Positions 1 to 5,736 of a stretch of DNA of 5,736 bases are shown here, in pieces; positions within the stretch are counted from its first letter, which is position 1, and the number at the start of each line of letters is the position of its first letter. The position numbers and the translations under genes were made by a program. Origin of the DNA: Candidatus Sulfopaludibacter sp. SbA3 (GTDB lineage Bacteria; Acidobacteriota; Terriglobia; Bryobacterales; Bryobacteraceae); NCBI GenBank assembly GCA_945861255.1, contig CAMAUG010000263.1:1-5736 (forward strand), in the 5' to 3' direction. Below the pieces are notes generated by a model. It was not told the origin of the DNA. It did no database searches and saw nothing but the letters and a program-made list of their open reading frames with translations.

Positions 1-1520
1 AGCTCTCTCATTTTCTCGATGGACTCCTTTGCTCCGGCGCGCGGGAAAACGCCTGCCACGGCGCCCAGTTTCTGGCCGGACTTCAAATGGCCCCAGTGGA
101 TATCGGATACGCGAACATCGTCGATGGAATTCGCGAAACCGAGCTGCGCCCAAATCTTCGCGGCCGCATCCGGCATGACCGGCGAAAGCAGCGCGGTCAC
201 CAGACGGAGCGCTTCCGCCGCTGTATAGAGCGTCTCATCCAACTGCTTCGCGGCGGCGGCCTCACCCTCCTTAGCTAATTTCCAGGGGGCGCGTTCCACG
301 ATGTATTTGTCCACTCCCGCAATCAGGCCGAAGATTGTTTCCAGCGCTTTGGAGAATTCGAACTTTTCGAAATATTCAAACGCGAGTCCGATCATTTCTC
401 GAGCCGTTTGCGCGATCTGGGGATCGCCATCCGCTGACGGAATGACACCACCGCGATACTGGTTGATCATCGCCAGCGTACGGCTTGCCAGATTGCCCAG
501 TCCATTGGCAAGATCTGAATTGTAACGCTGCAGTAAGGCGTCGTAGCTGAAGCTGCCGTCCTGCCCGAAGACCACTTCGCGCAGCAGGAAGTAGCGCAGG
601 GCATCCGTGCCGAGCACCTTCTGAATGGGAGTGGCGCGGACAATGTTGCCGCGCGACTTGCTCATCTTGTCGTTCTCAAACAGCAGCCAGCCGTGCGCGA
701 AAATGCGTTTGGGCAGAGGCCAATCCGCCGCCATCAGGAATGCCGGCCAGTAGATGGCGTGGAAGCGGACTATTTCCTTACCGATCAAGTGGAGATCGGC
801 GGGCCACCGCTTCTCGCCGTCGACCGCGCTCATATATGCCATCAGTGCGTCGAACCATACGTAGAAGACGTGTTTCTCTTCATTGGGGACCGGTATGCCC
901 CATTTGATGGTGGTGCGGCTGATGGAGAGATCCTGCAAGCCGCGCTTGAGGAACGCAAGCACCTCGTTGCGGCGCGTCTCCGGCTGAATGAAATCGGGAT
1001 GCTTTTCGTAGAGCTCGATGAGCTTGTCTTGAAACGCCGAGAGCTTAAAGTAGTAATTCTCTTCAGTGACGGTTTCGGTGGGACGCCCGCACTCCGGGCA
1101 GGGGTCGCCGGGTTTCGCCTCATTCACATACAACTCGTCGAAGACGCAATATTGGCCGGTGTAGTTGCCTTTGTAAACGTAGCCCGCCTCCAGGCAACGG
1201 CGGAATAATTCCTGCACGTTGGCAGCGTGGGTCTTGCTGGTTGTGCGCTGGAAGCGGTCGACGCCCAGGCCTAGAATCTCCCACTGCCGGCGGAATTCCG
1301 CTGCGATCACGTCCGTGAATTCCTGCGGCGACTTCCCGGCCGCGGCGGCGGCGCGCTCGATCTTTTGGCCGTGCTCGTCGGTGCCGGTAGTCAGCACCAC
1401 CTCATAGCCTTGCATGCGCTTCAGGCGCTTGATGGCGTCGGCGGCGATGGTGGTGTAGGCGTGGCCGATGTGCGGCGCGGCGTTGACGTAGTAGATAGGC
1501 GTGGTCAGGTAATATTTCAT
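1..1520 (-). CDS. metG: Methionyl-tRNA synthetase (3' end outside window)
   Basis: This cytoplasmic class I aminoacyl-tRNA synthetase joins methionine to tRNA-Met using ATP. The reading frame is open for 506 codons to the window edge, so the C-terminus is missing. The ATG at 1520-1518 is the only possible start, because an in-frame TAA lies three codons upstream. Visible signatures are the HIGH motif at residues 17-20, TGTDEHG at 45-51 and KMSKS at 285-289. The anticodon-binding helical domain has Asn343 (GNLASR) and Pro412-Trp413 (APWKLAK), matching the family's tRNA-contacting residues. The connective insert holds one knuckle, Cys125, Asp128, Cys141 and Cys144, where zinc-binding relatives usually have Cys or His at all four places. 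KMSKS near residue 285 fits the shorter Thermus/Bacillus-like form rather than the E. coli two-knuckle form. Whether a C-terminal tRNA-binding (EMAP/Trbp111-like) domain follows cannot be seen. It lies 13 bp after larC and is probably the last visible gene of the purE operon. No clear ribosome binding site precedes it. Confidence 0.97.
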   Translation of the reverse strand, partial: MKYYLTTPIYYVNAAPHIGHAYTTIAADAIKRLKRMQGYEVVLTTGTDEHGQKIERAAAAAGKSPQEFTDVIAAEFRRQWEILGLGVDRFQRTTSKTHAANVQELFRRCLEAGYVYKGNYTGQYCVFDELYVNEAKPGDPCPECGRPTETVTEENYYFKLSAFQDKLIELYEKHPDFIQPETRRNEVLAFLKRGLQDLSISRTTIKWGIPVPNEEKHVFYVWFDALMAYMSAVDGEKRWPADLHLIGKEIVRFHAIYWPAFLMAADWPLPKRIFAHGWLLFENDKMSKSRGNIVRATPIQKVLGTDALRYFLLREVVFGQDGSFSYDALLQRYNSDLANGLGNLASRTLAMINQYRGGVIPSADGDPQIAQTAREMIGLAFEYFEKFEFSKALETIFGLIAGVDKYIVERAPWKLAKEGEAAAAKQLDETLYTAAEALRLVTALLSPVMPDAAAKIWAQLGFANSIDDVRVSDIHWGHLKSGQKLGAVAGVFPRAGAKESIEKMRE

Positions 1521-1533
1521 TTTCGATTAGGAA

Positions 1534-2706
1534 CTATTGTTGGGTGCGCGCGCTCTTCAAGTAAGCTTCCTGTGCGGCAGCCAGCACCTTAGGCAGAGGC
1601 GTGCCGGTTCGGGCGGCGATGGCCCGGCAGTCTTCGTATTCGGGCGTGAAGGAGCCCTGCCCGGAAACTTTCACGCGCACTTTCCCGAATTCGGTCTGCA
1701 CTTCGACGATTCTACGCTCCTCCACGCGCCGCTCGGCGGTGTAAATTCGCAGACCCAGCGTGGATGTTTCCGCGAAGACGATCGTGGAGAGCCGTTCCTG
1801 ATCGTGCGGATGAGCGATGATGCGGAGCAGCGTCCCGGGACGATTCTTCTTCATTTGCAGCGGCGACAACGACGCGTCCAGCGCGCCGGCCTCCAGCAAA
1901 CGTTCCAGCGCATAGCCGAGCACCTGGGGACTGGAATCGTCGATGTTCGCCTCGATCACACTGACCAGGGTGGCTTCGATGGCGGCGGTTTTCTGGCCAA
2001 TCAGCACGCGCAGTACGTTGGGTTGCTCCTTGAAATCACGATCGCCAGCGCCATAGCCGATACTGGCGATGCTCATCGCGGGCAGTGGGCCGAAGGCAGC
2101 GGAGAGCGTGACGGCAAGGGCCGCACCCGTGGGCGTGGTCAATTCCACGGCCGGACCGCGCGCGTAAATTGGCTTGCCCTCCAGCAGCGCCGCGGTGGCC
2201 GGCGCGGGAACCGGCAACACGCCGTGTTCGGTATTTACCGTGCCGCTGCCGACGTTAATCGCGGACGTATGGATTTCGTCCACTCCCAGAAGATCCAGGG
2301 CGATGCACGCACCCACAATATCGGAAATAGAATCAATGGCGCCCACTTCGTGAAAGTGAACGGCTTCGATGGGGACGCCGTGGACGCGCGCTTCGGCGGC
2401 GCCCAGACCGCGGAACACATTGGAGGCGTTCTGTTTGGCGCGATCGGAAATCGGCGCTTTTTCAATCATCCCCAGAATCGTTTTCAGGTGCCGGTGCGCC
2501 TGGCCTTGTTGTTCGAACCCGACATGGAATTTGGACGCGGTAACTCCCCCGCGCTTGGTTTTTTCAATTTCAAATCGCGCTCCCATATCCAAGCTGCGCA
2601 ACGCTTCGATCAAGGCCTCGGGCGAGGCGCCGGCGTCAACCAGAGCACCGACGGCCATATCGCCGCTGATGCCGGAGAATGCATCGAAGTAGCAAACTGT
2701 TGTCAT
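1534..2706 (-). CDS. larC: LarC-type nickel insertion protein for the nickel-pincer cofactor (DUF111 family)
   Basis: LarC proteins place nickel into pyridinium-3,5-bisthiocarboxylic acid mononucleotide, the final step in making the nickel-pincer nucleotide cofactor of lactate racemase (LarA) and related enzymes; the characterised reaction uses CTP. The 390-residue product has family landmarks in order: YFDAFSGISGDM at 6-17, HRHL at 71-74, HFHEVGAIDS at 117-126, TTPTGAAL at 190-197, NIDDSSPQ at 254-261 and KKNRPGT at 286-292, then the smaller C-terminal domain. Length is about normal for a full protein. In Lactobacillus plantarum this protein is split into larC1 and larC2 and made by frameshifting; here it is one unbroken frame. 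I chose the ATG at 2706 because the conserved N-terminus begins there; an upstream in-frame TTG at 2730 would add eight unconserved residues. The gene lies 50 bp after the sirtuin gene and 13 bp before metG. None of larA, larB or larE is in the window, so the enzyme it serves is unknown. Family assignment is firm; the physiological role is inference. Confidence 0.93.
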   Translation of the reverse strand: MTTVCYFDAFSGISGDMAVGALVDAGASPEALIEALRSLDMGARFEIEKTKRGGVTASKFHVGFEQQGQAHRHLKTILGMIEKAPISDRAKQNASNVFRGLGAAEARVHGVPIEAVHFHEVGAIDSISDIVGACIALDLLGVDEIHTSAINVGSGTVNTEHGVLPVPAPATAALLEGKPIYARGPAVELTTPTGAALAVTLSAAFGPLPAMSIASIGYGAGDRDFKEQPNVLRVLIGQKTAAIEATLVSVIEANIDDSSPQVLGYALERLLEAGALDASLSPLQMKKNRPGTLLRIIAHPHDQERLSTIVFAETSTLGLRIYTAERRVEERRIVEVQTEFGKVRVKVSGQGSFTPEYEDCRAIAARTGTPLPKVLAAAQEAYLKSARTQQ

Positions 2707-2756
2707 TTCTGGTTGTGGTGGAGCGCGCAATTACCATTGTCGCAGTGTTGCGCAAG

Positions 2757-3488
2757 TCACAACAATAGCGGCAGCGCCTCCGCAGCGGGCGCTCGCCAGC
2801 AAAGATCCACGGTGGATGAAACCGCCGTCTCAGCCACGTTGATCTCCACCACCTTGGCGCCTTCGCTTTTCGCCAGATGCACCAGTCCGGCGGCGGGATG
2901 CACCAGCGCCGACGTGCCGATGACGAAGAACAGATCGGCTTCGCGCGCTGAAGAGACGGCCTCATCCCAGACCGCGCCGGGGAGCCCTTCGCCGAACCAT
3001 ACTACGCCGGGGCGCTCGAGGCCCCCGCAAAAACAGCGGGGCGGCAAAGTCTCCATGCGCGGACGCGCGTCATGCCTTTCGCGTTCACAGGCCGTGCAAC
3101 GGATGGTCCAGATATCCCCGTGCAGCTTCAAGACGCTCACGCTCCCGGCGCGATCATGCAGGCCATCCACGTTTTGCGTGATCAGCGTGAAGCGGGGCGA
3201 GCGCCGTTCCAGTTGGGCCAGCGCGCGGTGTCCGGCGTTGGGTTCCGCGGCGGCGATCAGACCGCGGCGCCAGTCATACCATTCCCACACCAATTTCGGA
3301 TCGCGGGCGAAGGCTTCGGGCGTCGCCAAGTCTTCCGCGCGGAAGTTGTTCCACAAGCCACCGTCTCCACGGAAGGTGGGGATGCCGCTTTCGGCCGAGA
3401 TTCCGGCGCCCGTCAGCACGGCTACGGAAACGGCTGCGTTCAGCCAGTCCTTCACCTGATGCGCTTCGCTGATCTTCGGAGCGGCCAC
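2757..3488 (-). CDS. cobB: NAD-dependent protein deacylase (class III sirtuin, CobB/SIRT5-like)
   Basis: Sirtuins remove acyl groups from lysine side chains using NAD+, releasing nicotinamide and O-acyl-ADP-ribose; bacterial CobB regulates cytoplasmic enzymes this way. The 243-residue protein shows the NAD-binding GAGISAESGIPTFR at 27-40, TQNVDGLH at 104-111 and the catalytic histidine in LHG (His123). A zinc site of Cys131, Cys134, Cys152 and Cys154 follows, then RPGVVWFGE at 159-167, GTSALVHP at 191-198 and VEIN at 214-217. Tyr71 and Arg74 in YDWRR match the Tyr/Arg pair that binds succinyl or malonyl groups in SIRT5 and E. coli CobB, so desuccinylase activity is likely; this is inferred from the motif. 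The start is GTG at 3488-3486, just after an in-frame TGA. A second in-frame GTG, at residue 12, is possible and would still keep the whole catalytic core. An ATG seven bases upstream is out of frame. The gene sits 21 bp after purK and 50 bp before larC, so it is probably cotranscribed. The first characterised CobB was linked to cobalamin synthesis, but nothing nearby suggests that here. Confidence 0.95.
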   Translation of the reverse strand: MAAPKISEAHQVKDWLNAAVSVAVLTGAGISAESGIPTFRGDGGLWNNFRAEDLATPEAFARDPKLVWEWYDWRRGLIAAAEPNAGHRALAQLERRSPRFTLITQNVDGLHDRAGSVSVLKLHGDIWTIRCTACERERHDARPRMETLPPRCFCGGLERPGVVWFGEGLPGAVWDEAVSSAREADLFFVIGTSALVHPAAGLVHLAKSEGAKVVEINVAETAVSSTVDLCWRAPAAEALPLLL

Positions 3489-3509
3489 GCTTCATTATAG
3501 ATTTCACGC

Positions 3510-4649
3510 TTAGTGGGCCAGCAATGCGGTGCGAGCCTGTAAGACCGTGGCGAGCGCGCGACCGGCATCGGGCGCCAGAGCGGTCATATGTCCCATTTTC
3601 CGGCCCTTGCGCGGATCGAGTTTACCGTAGAGATGCAACTTCACATCGGGATGCGCGAGCGCGGCGGCCCAATCGGGTTCCCCACGCGTCCACAGATCTC
3701 CCAACAGATTCGCCATCGCGGCGGGACGCAGCAGTTCCGTCGAGCCCAGCGGCAGGCCGCACACGGCGCGCAATTGCTGCTCAAACTGGCTGGTCACAGA
3801 CGCGTCAAAGGTGAAGTGCCCGGAGTTGTGGGGACGCGGCGCCAGTTCATTGATATACAGGCCGCCGCCCGGTTCGACAAAGAATTCGACACACATGACG
3901 CCCACAACGTCGAGCGTCTCAAGCACCGCATGGGCGATCTCGCGCGCACGCGCCGCGACGGCGGGCGCAACGTTGGCCGGACAAATCGAAATATCCAGGA
4001 TGTGATTCACATGGCGGTTTTCGACGACACCGTAGTCCGCGATGCCGCCGTCCACGCCGCGCGCCGCGACGACGGAGACTTCCCTTTCAAACACGATGAA
4101 CTTCTCGTATACGGCTGGTGCGTAGCCGATGGAGGCCCAGGCTTCCGCGGCCTGATCCGGCGACATAACACGAACCTGGCCCTTGCCATCGTAGCCGGAA
4201 GCGGCGGATTTCAAGACTGCCGGACCGCTCAGTTCCGTCGAAGCGCGTGTGAGATCCGCGGCGGATTCCACCGTACGGAAAGGCGTGACGGGAAGACCCG
4301 CCCCAGCCAAGAACGTTTTTTCTCGAATGCGGTCCTGCGCAACGTGCAGCACCGATCCCGCGGGCCGCACCGGCGCGATTTCGGCGGCTGCGGCCGCGGC
4401 GGCGGACGGCACGTTTTCAAACTCAAACGTGACGACGCGCACCTGCCGCGCGAACTTGCGAATGGCGTCCAGGTCTTCATACGGCGCGGTGATTTCGACG
4501 TCGGAGACTTGGCCGGTGGGCGTATCGGAATCCGGCGAAAAGGTGTGAACACGGTATCCCATGCGCCGCGCGGCGATGGCGAACATACGGCCGAGTTGTC
4601 CGCTGCCCAGGACGCCGACTGCGGAGCCCGGGAGAATGGGTTCATTCAT
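3510..4649 (-). CDS. purK: N5-carboxyaminoimidazole ribonucleotide synthase
   Basis: PurK uses ATP and bicarbonate to convert AIR to N5-CAIR in de novo purine synthesis, handing its product to PurE. The 379-residue ATP-grasp protein has the nucleotide-fold start GVLGSGQLGRM at 12-22 and TFEFENVP at 74-81. QDRIREKTFL (105-114) opens the central domain. ATP-grasp residues include Lys147 and the glycine-rich SGYDGKGQ at 151-158. FEREVSV (188-194) and NELAPRPHNSGH at 267-278 complete the active site, and the C-terminal part has MANLLGD (312-318) and HLYGK (339-343). Length is normal for the family. Translation most likely starts at the ATG at 4649-4647, because the conserved N-terminus follows it directly; the frame stays open upstream but that part resembles nothing known. 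The start overlaps the purE stop by 8 bp, which implies translational coupling. A run of seven alanines at 83-89 follows the FEFENVP segment and is probably a GC-rich local expansion in a loop or helix. A missing function is unlikely, since all key motifs are intact. Confidence 0.97.
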   Translation of the reverse strand: MNEPILPGSAVGVLGSGQLGRMFAIAARRMGYRVHTFSPDSDTPTGQVSDVEITAPYEDLDAIRKFARQVRVVTFEFENVPSAAAAAAAEIAPVRPAGSVLHVAQDRIREKTFLAGAGLPVTPFRTVESAADLTRASTELSGPAVLKSAASGYDGKGQVRVMSPDQAAEAWASIGYAPAVYEKFIVFEREVSVVAARGVDGGIADYGVVENRHVNHILDISICPANVAPAVAARAREIAHAVLETLDVVGVMCVEFFVEPGGGLYINELAPRPHNSGHFTFDASVTSQFEQQLRAVCGLPLGSTELLRPAAMANLLGDLWTRGEPDWAAALAHPDVKLHLYGKLDPRKGRKMGHMTALAPDAGRALATVLQARTALLAH

Positions 4650-5166
4650 GCCGTTCGGCGTCCGGCGCGGAAGTGAGTGTATCGCCGAGGACTTGTTGCG
4701 TCTGCTCGGCACGGAACACGCGCAATTTCTCGCGCAGCGCCGGGTGATGCGTGGCCAGAATCTCCACGGCCAGCAAAGCGGCGTTGATCGCGCCCGGTTT
4801 GCCGATGGCAAGGGTGCCGACGGGCACGCCTCCCGGCATCTGCGCAATGGAAAGCAGCGAGTCCATACCCTTAAGCGCGTGGCTTTCAATGGGCACGCCC
4901 AGCACCGGAAGAATGGTGTGCGCGGCCACCATGCCGGGCAGGTGCGCGGCGCCGCCCGCCCCCGCGATGATCACTTCCATGCCGCGCTGCTCGGCGGCCG
5001 TCGCGTATTCCGCCATCCACAGCGGCGTGCGGTGTGCGGATACGATCCGGCATTCGTGCGGCACGCCGAAGCGGATGAGAATGTCCGCCGTGTGGCGCAT
5101 GGTGTCCCAATCGGACTTGCTGCCCATGATGACGCCAACCAGCGGAGCGGGGTCCGGGGAACTCAT
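4642..5166 (-). CDS. purE: N5-carboxyaminoimidazole ribonucleotide mutase (class I PurE)
   Basis: PurE moves the carboxyl group of N5-CAIR to C4, giving CAIR for purine synthesis. The 174-residue protein has the phosphate-binding MGSKSDW at 14-20 and SAHRTP at 43-48, with the catalytic His45. AGAGGAAHLPGMVAA at 68-82 and the GVP and MPGGVPVGTLAIGKPGA region (90-92 and 110-126) complete the core. These features and the adjacent purK mark it as class I (mutase) rather than the class II AIR carboxylase. LarB, a cofactor enzyme that works with LarC, has a PurE-like domain, but this protein has no extra N-terminal domain and matches true PurE throughout, so it is not LarB. The start is ATG at 5166-5164; a weak GAGAA lies five bases upstream. 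Residues after about 160 are a variable tail. It is the first gene of the leftward unit, with its promoter presumably in the 128-bp divergent region, and its stop codon overlaps the purK start (ATGAATGA). Confidence 0.98.
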   Translation of the reverse strand: MSSPDPAPLVGVIMGSKSDWDTMRHTADILIRFGVPHECRIVSAHRTPLWMAEYATAAEQRGMEVIIAGAGGAAHLPGMVAAHTILPVLGVPIESHALKGMDSLLSIAQMPGGVPVGTLAIGKPGAINAALLAVEILATHHPALREKLRVFRAEQTQQVLGDTLTSAPDAERHE

Positions 5167-5175
5167 AGGAATTCT

Positions 5176-5207
5176 CTATTGTGAGGGGTGCCGGGGTGAG
5201 GATGCAA
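5176..5207 (-). promoter_or_regulatory. Candidate purE promoter
   Basis: On the minus strand, TTGCAT (5207-5202) resembles a -35 box. It is followed after 18 bases by CACAAT (5183-5178), a fair -10 box. Transcription would begin near 5171, only a few bases before the purE ATG, giving a nearly leaderless message. The -35 candidate lies inside the 10-bp palindrome. Matches are weak, so this is a prediction by eye only. Confidence 0.25.
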
Positions 5208-5212
5208 TTGCA
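5203..5212. repeat. Perfect 10-bp palindrome, possible operator
   Basis: TGCAATTGCA reads the same on both strands. It sits about 37 bases upstream of the purE start and about 83 bases upstream of the rodA start, and overlaps the candidate purE -35 box. Such a position would suit a dimeric repressor, but no regulator is known to me for this exact site, and a single 10-bp palindrome could be chance. Confidence 0.3.
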
Positions 5213-5256
5213 GTTACGGACGGATCGCGGCCGAAGGCGAGGGCGTGTTCCTGCGG

Positions 5257-5285
5257 TTATGGGTATCCCGCACCCCTGTTACACT
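5257..5285 (+). promoter_or_regulatory. Candidate rodA promoter
   Basis: TACACT at 5280-5285 resembles a -10 box, with a poor -35 candidate, TTATGG at 5257-5262, separated by 17 bases. The predicted start site, near 5292, would fall almost on the GTG at 5295, so the message could be leaderless. That would agree with the missing Shine-Dalgarno site. The -35 match is poor and confidence is low. Confidence 0.22.
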
Positions 5286-5294
5286 GAAATCGGA

Positions 5295-5736
5295 GTGGCG
5301 CGCTACCGCAGTTTTCGCGATGCCGATTGGTCCTTGTTGGCCACGGCGCTCATTATTTCCGCACTGGGCGTGCTGCAAATCTATTCCGCGACGCACGGGA
5401 CCAAGTTCCAGGACGCATGGTGGAAGCAGATTCTATGGGTGACGCTGGGCGTCGGGCTGCTGTGGTTGTTTACCTCCATCGATTACCATACGCTGCTTGC
5501 CCAGATTCCGCTTTTGTATACGCTCGCGTTGGGTTCACTGGTGGCGGTACTGGTGGTGGGCCGGCTGGTGTTCGGATCGCGGCGGTGGATCAGAGTGTTC
5601 GGGATCAACTTCCAGATCTCTGAGTTTGTCAAATTGGTGATAATATTGTTGGTAGCGAAGTACCTCTCGGAGCTGAAACGCGACGGGGTGGGAATTCGTG
5701 ACTTGTTGAAATTAGGAGTGTTAGTAGTTATTCCGG
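5295..5736 (+). CDS. rodA: RodA-type SEDS peptidoglycan glycosyltransferase (3' end outside window)
   Basis: SEDS proteins are multi-pass inner-membrane enzymes that polymerise lipid II into glycan strands; RodA works with a class B PBP and MreB in cell elongation, while FtsW acts in division. The visible 147 residues are the N-terminal part of a protein that is usually about 370 long. A short cytoplasmic stretch ending in FRDADW (7-12) is followed by hydrophobic segments at about 13-32, 46-60 and 69-93. The family loop GSRRWI (94-99) and FQISEFVKL (106-114) comes next, then a further segment from about 115 and the start of another near 137. The FRDADW opening and IYSATHGT (29-36) fit RodA better than FtsW as I recall the families, but FtsW is not fully excluded. 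I chose GTG at 5295 because this is where the conserved N-terminus begins; in-frame ATGs at 5259 and 5202 would add polar, unconserved residues. No Shine-Dalgarno site with normal spacing precedes it. From about 5620 codon choice shifts toward A/T-ending codons. Confidence 0.9.
   Translation, partial: MARYRSFRDADWSLLATALIISALGVLQIYSATHGTKFQDAWWKQILWVTLGVGLLWLFTSIDYHTLLAQIPLLYTLALGSLVAVLVVGRLVFGSRRWIRVFGINFQISEFVKLVIILLVAKYLSELKRDGVGIRDLLKLGVLVVIP

Larger units (their letters stand above)
5167..5294. promoter_or_regulatory. Divergent intergenic region between purE and rodA
   Basis: These 128 bases separate two genes that point away from each other, so promoters for both the leftward purine unit and rodA should lie here. 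No riboswitch-like fold or terminator was recognised. The clearest structured element is a perfect 10-bp palindrome, TGCAATTGCA at 5203-5212. A short hairpin, GGG-TAT-CCC, lies at 5261-5269 and looks incidental. The plus-strand frame stays open across most of the region, so a longer rodA N-terminus cannot be excluded, but the encoded residues look non-coding. Confidence 0.6.

Noticed and set aside
693..1208. A 171-codon open frame on the plus strand, antisense to metG.
   Set aside because: It lies wholly inside metG, in a region encoding conserved MetRS sequence. Its product resembles no known family and it has no promoter or ribosome site.
2707..2756. An internal larC promoter or operator in the 50-bp gap, including the palindrome TTGCGCAA at 2748-2755.
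   Set aside because: No -35 and -10 pair with acceptable spacing was found, and an 8-bp GC-rich palindrome is easily due to chance.
1537..3459. A 640-codon open frame on the plus strand, antisense to larC and the sirtuin gene.
   Set aside because: It runs across two genes with clear conserved domains on the other strand. Its product is low-complexity, rich in Gly, Arg, Gln and His, with no recognisable domain. Such long antisense frames are expected in GC-rich coding DNA.
3274..3495. The ATG at 3495-3493 as the sirtuin start, with a frameshift into the sirtuin frame.
   Set aside because: It is out of frame with the sirtuin, and the GTG at 3488 opens a complete protein with a normal N-terminus, so no frameshift is needed.
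3588..4676. A 362-codon open frame on the plus strand, antisense to purK.
   Set aside because: It is rich in Arg, Gly and His with no family resemblance, and the opposite strand carries an intact purK with all its motifs.
4642..5166. The PurE-like gene as LarB, which would complete part of a nickel-pincer cofactor pathway with larC.
   Set aside because: LarB has an additional N-terminal region before its PurE-like domain. This protein is standard PurE length with full class I PurE motifs, and it overlaps purK.

Overview
The window is an ordinary, gene-dense piece of a GC-rich bacterial chromosome. Five genes read leftward on the minus strand (purE, purK, a sirtuin, larC, metG), and a rodA-type gene reads rightward at the right edge. 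GC is high by eye, with G/C-rich third positions over most of the window. Shine-Dalgarno sites are weak throughout, and one start is clearly GTG. The sequence of the RodA N-terminus and the style of MetRS and LarC recall Acidobacteriota, perhaps the Bryobacterales/Solibacter group. That placement is inferred from remembered family sequences, not from a search.

Layout from right to left on the minus strand: purE (5166-4642) overlaps purK (4649-3510) by 8 bp. A 21-bp gap leads to a class III sirtuin deacylase with a GTG start (3488-2757). A 50-bp gap leads to larC (2706-1534), and a 13-bp gap leads to metG (1520 to beyond position 1), which lacks its 3' end here. Spacing and orientation suggest one transcription unit, purE-purK-cobB-larC-metG. 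No terminator-like hairpin was found between these genes. On the plus strand, rodA starts at about 5295 and runs off the right edge. The 128 bp between purE and rodA is the only real intergenic region. It is divergent and holds a perfect 10-bp palindrome and two weak promoter-like element pairs.

Function: PurE and PurK are the two-enzyme bacterial route from AIR to CAIR in purine synthesis. The sirtuin removes acyl groups from lysines using NAD+ and carries the Tyr/Arg pair typical of desuccinylases. LarC inserts nickel into the pincer cofactor of LarA-type enzymes. MetRS charges tRNA-Met. RodA polymerises glycan strands for cell elongation. These jobs are mostly unrelated housekeeping. The one unusual partner is larC, whose usual companions larA, larB and larE are absent from the window. 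I see no mobile element, CRISPR array, tRNA/rRNA gene or clearly new system. The points worth a second look are the orphan larC, the MetRS zinc knuckle with an Asp in place of a Cys, the operator-like palindrome, the general lack of Shine-Dalgarno sites, and a local codon-usage shift in rodA.
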